A stretch of DNA of 64,000 bases from Marisa cornuarietis (taxonomy: Eukaryota > Mollusca > Gastropoda > Architaenioglossa > Ampullariidae): NCBI GenBank assembly GCA_004794655.1, contig SMMW01000577.1:989001-1053000 (forward strand), in the 5' to 3' direction. A model generated the notes under the pieces. The model saw nothing but the letters and a program-made list of their open reading frames with translations, was not told the origin of the DNA and made no database searches. Below are positions 25,930-37,400 of the stretch, one piece after another. The position numbers were made by a program, and so were the translations under genes. Numbering within the stretch: position 1 is the first letter of the stretch; each line of letters opens with the position of its first letter.

Positions 25930-28864
25930 CGGTTGGAGTGCAGGCTGTGGAGCCTTGACATCAACTGTCTTGTCATCACGACCATCTTGATCTTTGTTTT
26001 CGGCTGCTGAGAAATGTGACATCCTCTATGGCACTATTCGGTCTTGCTTTTAAAGCAATATTTTTAAACTAACGATTTCTATGATCATAAACTCCAAGTA
26101 TGTATAGTCTTCATTCTACTAGATATATTAGTGGTGGCGATTGTAATATCAGCTAATAGGGAAATAGTAAAGTTGTGATGCATAAATAAGAGAGACACAT
26201 TCAATGAAACAATATTTCATATATTAGACTTTTTAACATGTCTTTCAGTGAATCATTTAACATGTCTGTTAATGATAACCACATCTTATTCAATTTGACT
26301 TTGACAATGTATTTCTTATCAACAATGTTTTTCATAGTAACATATTTTGATCTCTTTCTCTCTCTCACACACACACACACACACATGCTTGATGTAACAC
26401 AAAACTGTTGGTAGCGTGAAAGTGCGTGCATAGACTGCCGATAATTCGCTTCATACCACATTATTAGACGATGAGTTTAACCAGAAATCACATGGCAGTT
26501 CGTTGGTATGAAATGATTTGAATCATAAACAACATAGCAATTTATATGTTTGAGGCGATCTTATCCAGCGGTCAAACGGCTAGCTGTACTGGTCTTAACA
26601 CTGTTGTTGTTGCTGTCGTCTGCTCCCCTTTCCCCGATGTTTCTGTTAATATTCTATGTTTTAAGCATGTTTGTTGTAGACATGTATCTTGCAAGAGACT
26701 TTGTACAGTATGTAAATGCTTTAGATGTATGTAGTACATAGAGGTTCTATTTTGCTTTGCACTAACAGTGTACAATGATATAGTAAGTAAATCTATGTAA
26801 GCGTTTACAACCTGCTGAGGGGAAAGTTTGTCTACATACATGTTAATTGAAGAGGATGTATCGTAGTATATTATGGTGTATCGTGATCGTACAGAGGAAA
26901 AAGTTTGCATACATAGATCTTGTAGTGTAGAAAATTCGTGGGTGGAATTTGATATTTAAGCCTCTGTTTCAATTCTTATCTACCTAATGCTTTACCGTTT
27001 TTCCCTTCCACAAAACAACCTGACATTTATCCAGCATCCCTCGCACTCATACTGTCTTGTATTTGACTTTCAGTCCCATTGGAGTGTTCCTTTCTGTAAA
27101 CCTCATCTTCATAGGCGGGAAAGAGAGCTATAAATGTGAAATGTTGTTGTTCTTGTTGTACATAATGATCTTGAATATACAAAGAAAAGGGTTGGTCTAA
27201 ATGAGCTCATTCGTCATCAGATTGTCAGTTGTTTATAACCCCACGGAGAAGTTCTACTGTTCAGTCAAACGCATGTAAAACAATGAATGAAAACGGAATC
27301 TTGTTAACCAAGAAGAGACCCCGGCTCATAATATTTTGCTTTACTCCTTTTACACTTTTTATTTTTCAAGGCCATATGCAATATGTGGAGATGATAAAGT
27401 TGTTAAATATAATCTTAAACATAAAAAAATGTTTTAAATGTTTTGAAAGGAATTCTAGGGGTGCGATTGCACTTTAACATAATGTAATCAAATTAAAATG
27501 GATACATCCCTGTACGAATAATTATGCGATTATTGAAATAAATTATCTTTCTGTGTACACAGTTAAATCCATTCTGTATTGGTTCAGGTGAGGAAAAAAA
27601 ATCTCAGGAGAGTATTTCAGAGTAGCTTCGACCTAGCATCGCTGCATGACTATAATTTCCACCTAAACGTCGTTTAACATCCCAAGTATGTTTTCCTGAA
27701 TTGTGACGCTTTCGGCCATGTACAATGGCTAGCATTCAGTCCACACACATGAAATATAACAAAGCATACAAAACTAAGCAAGTGTTGGTCGGGTCTTGAG
27801 TCGTTGATTATTTGCCAGTCGTCTAGCGCCACGAATTTAACGGCGACTGTAACAACTTCCCCGACAGTAAACAACTAGAAACATTTACACTCCCATGTCT
27901 CGCTTCTTCACATCGGGTCTGCAGCCGGGGCAATATTACAGCATTGATAAAGCACTCACTCTGTCAACAGCGAGTCTAGCTACTCATAGACAAGCATTCA
28001 TGCACCTCTACAAACATATGCATAAATGATTTTTAAAATGTGTACTTCAAACAAAAATTCAAGAATGGGAATCTAGCCTTACTCCAAGGAAGACGATAGA
28101 ATTTCAGAGAAATTTCGAAAAATAAGAAGAGTTTGTTTCTAGCAAACGTGGATGTACAGTTTGTTGCAGGTGAATTGGTTAGAAACGGCAACTAGCTGCA
28201 ACGTATATTGGTGGTGGTGGTGGTGGTGGTTACTGTAGTAATATCAGCTAGTACTCACTAGAAACAGCAGTGTTGATGGTTATAGCAATATCAAATAAGC
28301 AACAGTACAGATCATAGTAATACCAGCTAGTGGTAGTAAAAAAGCAGCTATTATGGGATAGGAAGCTCCAGCAGAAACTTGAGTTTAATAACTGCTCACC
28401 AGAGGTGTGTTGTGCGCACATTTCCACCAAAGCCCGACCTGTTGTGATGAGAAACACGTGGTGGCAACAGACAATCATTTACTTTTGGGACTCGCTTACC
28501 CCGAGGTAACCGGGGGCTGCCCGGGGCATTCATACGGAAGCAATCATCTGGGGTCGGTACGAGGACCAGGACTGGTGCACTTACATTATTTCAGGACACA
28601 GAGGCACTTTCGTTCACGCTGTTCCCTGTCTTTATTGTTACTCGTCTTGATTGGTCAGATTACTTTTGTACGCTATGGCCCCGTGTGATGTGAGAGCTTT
28701 TTGAGGAGAAAGAAGTTCGAGCGAGTTCCGTTGAGCAAGTCTTTAAATGACGTCACTTTTTCATTTTCTTTTTTTTTTTACTTGCTAACCTTTAACCTAG
28801 AGCCTTTGAAACTGAGAAACTTCATACTTTTTTCCTTCTCGACGTTTGACAGAGGCAGAACGGT

Positions 28865-29140
28865 AGGTTTTTGACCAGGACAGAAGCTTTAGACAGGAAG
28901 CTTCTGATCAAAACAGTGAGCTTCTGACCAAGACAGTAGGACTACGCTTCTGACCTATACGTTAGGCTGCTGACCAAAACAATAAGCTTCTGGCCAAGTA
29001 AGTACGCACGTGATCAAAACAGTAGGTGTCTGACCCAGACAGGACCAAGGCACTAAACTTATGATCAAATCATTAGGTTTCTGGCCAAGGCCGTAAGCGT
29101 CTGATCACATCAGTAGGTTTCTGACCACGACGGTCGGCAT
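28865..29140. repeat. Degenerate 20-bp tandem repeat
   Basis: About a dozen imperfect units have the rough consensus CTGAYCAARACAGTAGGYTT. The recognisable words CTGACCA, TGATCAA and ACAGTAGG recur at 20-base spacing with a few longer units. Divergence between units suggests an old array. Confidence 0.75.
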
Positions 29141-29384
29141 CTGGACGCTTGCTAGAGACAAACTCAAACAGCCATTCAGGTACAGACCGCTGCAGACATT
29201 TCCTGCAAAAGCAGGGTAATCGGAAATTAATGTACTCCACACCCTTACGTTTGATGCCCAACCTTTTGCTGCACGGTCACACTTAGCCACAAAGAATTTT
29301 CAAATCGTTATATCGTGTAGTGACAACTACACTCACTCTTACTGCCACAAAACACATCCTTGGAAAGGTGAACGAGCACATAAA

Positions 29385-29389
29385 ACGCA

Positions 29390-29447
<58 letters not shown>
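29385..29447. repeat. (GCAC)n/(AC)n microsatellite
   Basis: Six GCAC units run directly into about 20 AC units. Confidence 0.9.
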
Positions 29448-29452
<5 letters not shown>

Positions 29453-30073
29453 TGAACTCGTGAACTCTTGCTCCGTTCTTGAAAAAAATTCAATATCTTC
29501 TATCAGTTGTCGCATACATACTTCCCATGGTGATCTGTAATGATTAACCCAGAACGATGAGGACACAGCTTGACACATCGGTGAGTAAGCTTGCGCGATG
29601 ACACGTTAACAGAACGGTCATCTCAGCTTGCGTGAAGACAGCACAAACAGAGAGGCCGATCAAGAATCCACACGGATCAATAGTCTGCACTATTCCAGTG
29701 ACGCAGCTGCGAAATGCATCTCGCATTTTTTTTTTCATTCCTTTGGATGGAGTCTCTACAGAGCGAGGCACGATTGAACAAACCTCTGAATTTTTTTTTT
29801 AAGCAATGGTGCCGTAGCCGCTATCGAACCATTTTATTTCGAGAAGCCTTTTGACAGCTCGTCGCAAGTCATATAACGAACTCCACGTTGAAAAAAAAAA
29901 AAACACGATGATCGGACAAACACATAAAGCCAGCGACTGGGAGAGGAAACCCACAGGCCAGCCAATGGCAGGCAGCGTCTCACCAAGACTTCGCTCACAT
30001 GTACATTTACCAAAGCCGTGCTGAGGAGTTACCAGGGCAACGAACTACAGCGACGAGAATACGCCTGATAATT

Positions 30074-31589
30074 ATGGTGAGCGGCTTACATAACATTCAC
30101 TTGACCCCCTTACAGACTGGAACTACATCTAGACAGGCCATCAGGCGGTGCTGTCGTTGGCCTGTCCCTGTCATCGACGTGTGACGTAACCTTCCAGTAA
30201 GGCTCCTCACCTCGTCATGCCGACTGTGCCATGGCCGCTCTCCGCTTGCTCGCTCCTTCAGCAACCCGAGATTACACTCTATTTTTTTTCCTTCTTTTGT
30301 GACAGTCTTGACTTATACGTGCATATAATCTAATCAATTAACCAATCAACCAAAAAAAATAATTTTTCGCCCATTGTTAGCTATGCTTACATAACTGGCT
30401 CAATTTCTTCTAACGTACCCCACAGAAATTGATTAAGAAAATTTGTTTGACGTGACCAGCCTGTAAGCCTTATAATTTATTATTTTTCTTCGATGTCTTG
30501 CAGCAACACAAAAACGTGCCCGCAGTTACCAAGACAACTAGAGTTGATCCGACAAGCTGCACATCTTCTGGCAGAAAGTTTGGACCGGCGCCGCTGCTCT
30601 TCCCTGTGTGGCTCAGCCTGATGCTCGTGTTGTTTGGTGGAAGCTGCAGAGGCAGCGATTCAAAGATGCCGTGTGATGCCGACGATAAGCCGCTGCTCTT
30701 GTCACCATTGATCGCTGCTGGCCAAACACGCTTGGGTTAGAGATGACTTTTCTACCTTTCACTTTCTTGTTCAATATCCAGAACCATTTTCATTTTTATT
30801 GATAATAATTTAATGAAAACTTGTTTCAAAAATTCATCATCATCATCATCATCATGAAACTTGCTGAACCAAGCATACCTCAACACATATATAGATATAT
30901 AAGCACACCTTTACACATATCCACACACACACACACACGGATACACACACACACACACAGAGTGATACATGTTCATAAGTAAACCCCTTTTAAAACAACA
31001 GATATGTACAAAGGGTAATCACTTCATTGGAAGGAACTCGTTGACATCTAATTAGAAAGGTATTTTTAGAAATAAATATTTTCAGTTCACTAATATTTGA
31101 AAGCTAAATATTTCAAGCCAAATATATCTCTGCTGCTAGTGTTTTTGTCAGAAAGAATTTTCTTTTCGAATTCTAATATTTGTGAATTTTTTTAAAACTT
31201 TATTTCTGTCAAAGGAATTATTTTCGATGTATAAAATTTCCAATTTTTTTACTGTTTAGTATGGTGAAAAAAACTTATCTAAGGAATCTATTTTTGTTCA
31301 TCTTAAATTAAATTAAAATATCATCCTCTGGTTTGCAGCGCAGGAAAAAAGTCGTGTGAGATGTTTGTCCGGAAGTGACGTGGACAGCTACGCAGGATTC
31401 ATAAGCGTAGATAAACCTGAGTGTGACAGCCATCTTTTCTTCTGGTTCTTTCCGGCTCAGGTAAGACAGTAACTAACCAGTCGCATATTAATAATGTCCC
31501 TGTCACACGTTCTTTGTTATCATCTACCTTCAAGTAACCTAGGTACAGACACTGCAACAGACAACAATGTAGGTCTACTTACATGCAGA

Positions 31590-31661
<72 letters not shown>

Positions 31662-34364
31662 CTGTAAGTTGTGTTCTGTGTCTATGTGTTTGTGTGAATG
31701 TTGTGTGCATGGTTATGTAAAAAAGTGCATTTGATGCGTATTCTAAAAACAAAAATGTGTGTGATCGTATTCAAAGTGATTTGAGCACAGATTTATTGCC
31801 TGGGAACGGCGCTATATAAATTCACATTTATTATTTTCCTGTTTCTGGAAAACTTTACTAAAAATATCGTCAAACCCAATGTTCTAATCAGCCTTCCTCC
31901 ACATCGCCACGATCTCTCTCTTATACATGTGATATAATGCACTGTTGTGTCTCCGTGTATATTTGTTTGTTGATTTGCTTGCTCTGTGTACGTAGTTATT
32001 AGTGTTATTAGTGTTAGAAGCGAGAGGGTCGACTTTTAATTCAATGTTCAGCTGAAGAAAACCTCATAATCTCTAGCCCTTGTATGACGGGTGAGCCCGG
32101 ATTTGGTTTTAGGTTTGCCATAACATATCCCATGCTTCTGAGTGAGGTATGAGTCAGATTCGCCATTACATGCCTCACACAAGTGAGTAAAGTATGAGTC
32201 AGACTTGACATCACTGAGTGAGGAGTGAGCTAGACATCTTGGCATAATTCACGCCCCTATGTGACGTCAGCCAGCCTCACCCTGTGTGAGGCGAGATCCA
32301 CACTCACCTTTACATACTACACACCACTGTGCAAGGTGTGAGCCACACTCACCCTTACATACTACACACCACTGTGCGAGGGATGAGCCACACTCACCTT
32401 TACATACTACACACCACTGTGCGAGGTGTGAGCCACACTCACCCTTACATACTACACACCACTGTGCGAGGTGTGAGCCACACTCACCTTTACATACTAC
32501 ACACCACTGTGCGAGGGATGAGCCACACTCACCCTTACATACTACACACCACTGTGCGAGGTGTGAGCCACACTCACCCTTACATACTACACACCACTGT
32601 GCGAGGTGTGAGCCACACTCACCTTTACATACTACACACCACTGTGCGAGGGATGAGCCACACTCACCCTTACATACTACACACCACTGTGCGAGGTGTG
32701 AGCCACACTCACCCTTACATACTACACACCACTGTGCGAGGTGTGAGCCACACTCACCTTTACATACTACACACCACTGTGCGAGGGATGAGCCACACTC
32801 ACCTTTACATACTACACACCACTGTGCGAGGTGTGAGCCACACTCACCCTTACATACTACACACCACTGTGCGAGGTGTGAGCCACACTCACCTTTACAT
32901 ACTACACACCGCTGTGCGAGGTGTGAGCCACACTCACCTTTACATACTACACATCACTGTGCGAGGTGTGAGCCACACTCACCCTTACATACTACACACC
33001 GCTGTGCGAGGTGTGAGCCACACTCACCTTTACATACTACACATCACTGTGCGAGGTGTGAGCCACACTCACCCTTACATACTACACACCACTGTGCGAG
33101 GTGTGAGGCAGACTCATCTCTACATACTACACACCGCTGTAGGAGGCGTGACTCCGACTCACCATCACACATCACACATCATTAGGTCTCATGCCCATTT
33201 ACCGTCCTCATTTATCGTGGCTCAGTTTAGCGTTATTTAATTATAATGTCCTTTCATTATAATGTCGCTATAAAAAGAATTCCTTCCCGTGACCACGTGT
33301 GTGGCGAGCTCACCCGTTCTCCCTGTGTCAATGGGTGATCTCCCTGTATTCCGGTTTCCTCCCACATAATCCGGATTTTTTTATTTAAAAGACGTAATGT
33401 TTTTGTAACAAGAAATTAATTGTAGAAACGTACTCTTGTTTACTTGTTTATCTATTAGTCAATAATAAAATCTGGTTTGGTTATGCAAATTTTCGCTTAA
33501 AGTGGCAGTGGTCCAACTAACCTACAAACGACGTGAGGACTAAAGTGCATAGTGTTCGGATCTTTTGGCCCGAAACCTCAATCTAGAGAAATGTCGAAGT
33601 TTCTCGGCGTGAATCTTCAGTATTAAAATGCGATTGCAAGCAGTGCTATTACTCTGATTTTCGTTTGCCACTTGAAATCAATAACGCTTTTGGACGAACA
33701 AGAAGTATGTATTTTCTGTGTCAAAGTTGAACAGTAAGGAAAGCTAATGACTTGTGGGGTTCTGTGTATTTCCGACTCTAGAGGGTCCCAGTGTCTCAAG
33801 ATCTGAAACAATCATCACATACTAAGTCATGTGACAGCGGAAACTGACTATCGGTCGATTGTTTATTTATTAGGAACACCCTGATCAGGCCCCGGTACTG
33901 CTGTGGCTGAATGGCGGACCCGATCGATCTTCGCTGTACGGCGCCATGTTTGAACACGGACCTCTACAGCTAACAGAGCCTCTCTCCGACACTGGTGAGT
34001 GACATCCCCATCGCCTCCTTCTCTAGAGCAGGCAGGACAGAGACTACTTCAGAGGGACATGAAAAAATGACGTCACTTCCCTATTCCTTTGTTAACCGAT
34101 TTCGCACCTCACAGCTTCTCTCTCTCTCTCTCTCAAGCTGATTCGCAGATATATGGCATAGGGTACTTTCCAAAGCGACGTTGATGTCAGAGATTTGCCA
34201 ATCTTTTCGTAACTTAAAAAAGCACATTTGATACAGCTGTAAGATGTTATAGCAGGAAACATAAATATAAAACATGTTCCGTACTAAAATGTATGACAAA
34301 AACAGTCTACGCCCTTCTTAAACACTAAAGAACTACTCCTGCAAAACCATATAAATTTGATCAA

Positions 34365-34448
<84 letters not shown>

Positions 34449-37400
34449 CGTGGGAGTTTACTTATTGAAAAATATTCTATAGTATTGTGAGAAGTATTTA
34501 CATCTTTTGTCTTCTCTAATTTCAGTAAGACGGCGAAATGTGACATGGGTGAAATACTTTTCTATGCTCTATGTGGATAATCCGGTGATTACATTTTTAT
34601 TGACGTACTTTTGGCTGTTAATTGCATGGCTTCCTGTTTAAATATTCTGTAAAAAAAATCATCTGTGACATTTGGCTTAAAAGTGCTGAAGCGATGACGT
34701 CAGACAGTTTGTGTGGGAGGTTTACATGACAAGACTGAGGTGACAATTTGATTTACAGGGCTAGGTTTTAAATGTTTGTACATGATAAGTATGCAGTGGT
34801 CATAGGCCATTTGATTACAGTGTTAGTCAGCTACAACTTTAGCCGTAGTCTACATTTTTGTGGACATACCAGTCTCATCTATTTTTATAAATATTGACAA
34901 GATGTGAACACCATAAAAAGATATTAGCATTAAAGCGTCTTTAAACAAAGAGATGATTAAAATATCGTGTAAATGCCAGTTTTCTGTAAAAATGCTTTTT
35001 CCACATAAATATTCTTAGAAAGTCTAATTTGTGCTGTTTTTACCAAATTTACAGCTTGGAGCTGGGTTCAGTTATACTAACAACAATTGCTACTCCACAA
35101 CTCTGAACGAAACGTCAGCTAACCTTTACAGGTAATTAGAGAAACCGGTAAGAAAAGAAAAAAAAAGAAAAATAGAAACTGAGATTCACTGGGCATGTGC
35201 ACAGATTCCGCAACTGCGTACTTAGAGTGAAAGGTCTCAACAAAGAATCAGTGTCACAACAAAAATAGACCACACTGTAACAAGACACAATTGTGCCTCC
35301 GGTGGCAGCTGCTGAATGTATGGCAGGGAAGACTGTAAGAATTGTTATTAACTCATTTTCCCAAACAAACAAAAATTAACCATCAATACCTCATTTTTTA
35401 TCATACGAGCTTTCTGTATTCAATAAATAACAACTACGCGCTGATGTCTGTAGATTAGCATATACACATTTAACTTGAACATGCAGCAACAGGTTGTCAC
35501 TCACTCACTCACTCACTCACTCACTCACTCACTCACTCACTCACTCACTCACTCACTCACTCACTCACTCACTCACTCACTCACTCACTCACTCACTCAC
35601 TCACTCACTCAACATCTTGCTTGGCACCCTTTGTATTACACTGATTTTTCCTAACCAGAGTTTGATTAAACTCCATAGTAAGCAGGCCAGAGTAATGGAA
35701 TAATGGCGGCAACTGAATGAAGAAACCCGATTTGCATCTAGTCACGTGGGAGGAGCTGAAACTGTCAGAAACCTGTAGCATAAATTTACCATACTTCCTC
35801 ATTGACCTGATACGCAACGATTGTATTGTGTTCCCCACCACCCCCTCCCCCTTTAACATCAGTTTGTATTACAGTTTTCTGCCATACGTTTTCACAGTTT
35901 TACAACGTTTTGTTTTGCAGTTTTCTCCAGCAGTTCTTCCTTTTGTTCTCACAGTTTTCAGCAAATGATTTCTACATCGGGGGCCAGGTATGTGACGAAT
36001 GATTGGATAGACATAGACAAAGAACTTTTACACAGAACTGTGTGATGTTCTTAGAAAAGACAGAAGCTAGCTATTTTAAATGTGTAAAGTTAATTAGACG
36101 AATTACTTTTGTAGAGCAAAAAAAAAAAAAAAAAAAAAAATGCAGGCAGACCTATTAATGCAGCAAAAGTTGTCAGCTGTACATATCTATCGGTGCTTAA
36201 TAATAAATGCTAGTATTTTTAATGAAGTGACGTTGTCATTAATACAGACTTATCAGTACTGAATCCGAATGCACGGATCGTTAAATTAAATGTTATGCCG
36301 GTACAACTGAAGCAGTAGTCTATACGTTTCCTTGGACATACCAGTATCATCTACTTCTATCATGTGAACAATGAGACGTGAACGATTAGTGAGTAGTGAA
36401 TGATGTAAGTCATACAGTTCCATCAGTGCTGAATACGAAGGCAAGTACTTGTAATTCAGTGAATGTTGTCAGTCATACGCAGGCAAATACGTGCCCGCCC
36501 TGGGTTACTACATCCACCACCAGATGGACAGCAAGGACAAGCCGCGCATGCGCCTGAAGGGGTTCTATATTGGATCCGGATTCTGCGATCCTGAAACGGT
36601 ACGTCTTTAACAAAATGAGGTGCAGTGTTGTTTCCTCGAGGTAACCAGACATCGATGAAAAGACAAAAAGTTCAAAGAAATCTGTGAAAAAAATGCAATG
36701 CATAAGTCAAGGTTTTTCTACACAGTCATTTGTGGACCTCGTCATCTTAGAAGTAAAGCAAAGTGTGGCGATGTTTGTGTGACTGGCAGGCGGTCGGCAG
36801 TGAAACCTCAACAAATTCTCACCGCTTCAACCGTTACCAAATTTGGCAGGGATATTTCTTTGTACAAGGCTCAGTCATGGGCTATGTTTATAGGTGTATG
36901 CTTTCCCGGTACATGTTTATCTTTTTTTATTTATTTTCCCCAAATGGAGAAATATTCTGCGCACAAGGTATTGCGACGTTCCTCTACCATGCAAAACAAA
37001 TGTTGATCACGCCCTACGCAGGCACTCACGCACGCACGAGAAAACAAAGGAGGGTAGAGACGAAATAAACAGAAGAGAGAGAGAGAGCTCTTTTTCCACA
37101 GTCTTTCTACATTCTTTCACTTCTATTATTATTCTTAATACTTAACCTCTAAGACTAATTAAAAATTCTTCAAATAAAGCATACTCACCTTTATCGAATC
37201 TCTAAAATCTAGTAAAGGAATAAAAGAAATAAAAAATTCAGGTAACTAGTTTGGGCTGGAGAGATGGAAGGAGGTAAGATGAGTGTGGTAGGGAGAGATG
37301 CCCGTTGGCGGTGCTCTTTGCGATTTATTTGACAAAAAATAAAATAGTATACACTGACTTTTTCCCCAAAGCACCTATAACTGACGATCTTTCTAGATGT

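Larger units (their letters stand above)
15385..28260 (+). repeat. Segmental duplication block B (partner at 815-11,430)
   Basis: This is the counterpart of block A, covering copy B introns 4-11, exons 5-12 and the 3' flank. It is about 2.3 kb longer. The main extra pieces are about 1.05 kb at roughly 15,565-16,620 (ending in an A-rich stretch), the LINE at 20,252-21,626 and about 1.3 kb at roughly 23,106-24,430. Block A has its own extras at 2016-2243 and 6028-7479. Edges are approximate. Confidence 0.8.
25930..30073. other. Intergenic region between copies B and C
   Basis: To about 28,260 this is duplicated 3' flank of copy B. It includes an (AC)n run near 26,365 and a (GGT)n run near 28,210. 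Beyond that I find a 20-bp tandem repeat (28,865-29,140), a GCAC/AC microsatellite (29,385-29,447) and no convincing coding exon. The copy C promoter and 5' untranslated exon should lie just before 30,074. AATAAA near 27,535 could serve copy B, but the distance is large. Confidence 0.5.

Noticed and set aside
32286..33185. CRISPR-like regular repeats
   Set aside because: The units abut with no unique spacers, and the genome is eukaryotic, so it is a minisatellite.
32286..33240. Two overlapping open frames of about 300 codons made of a repeated 15-residue unit
   Set aside because: They are by-products of a 45-bp intronic minisatellite that keeps frames open; they lack splice or start support and lie inside copy C intron 3.
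35494..35703. Frame of repeated THSL residues
   Set aside because: Translation of a (TCAC)n microsatellite inside an intron.
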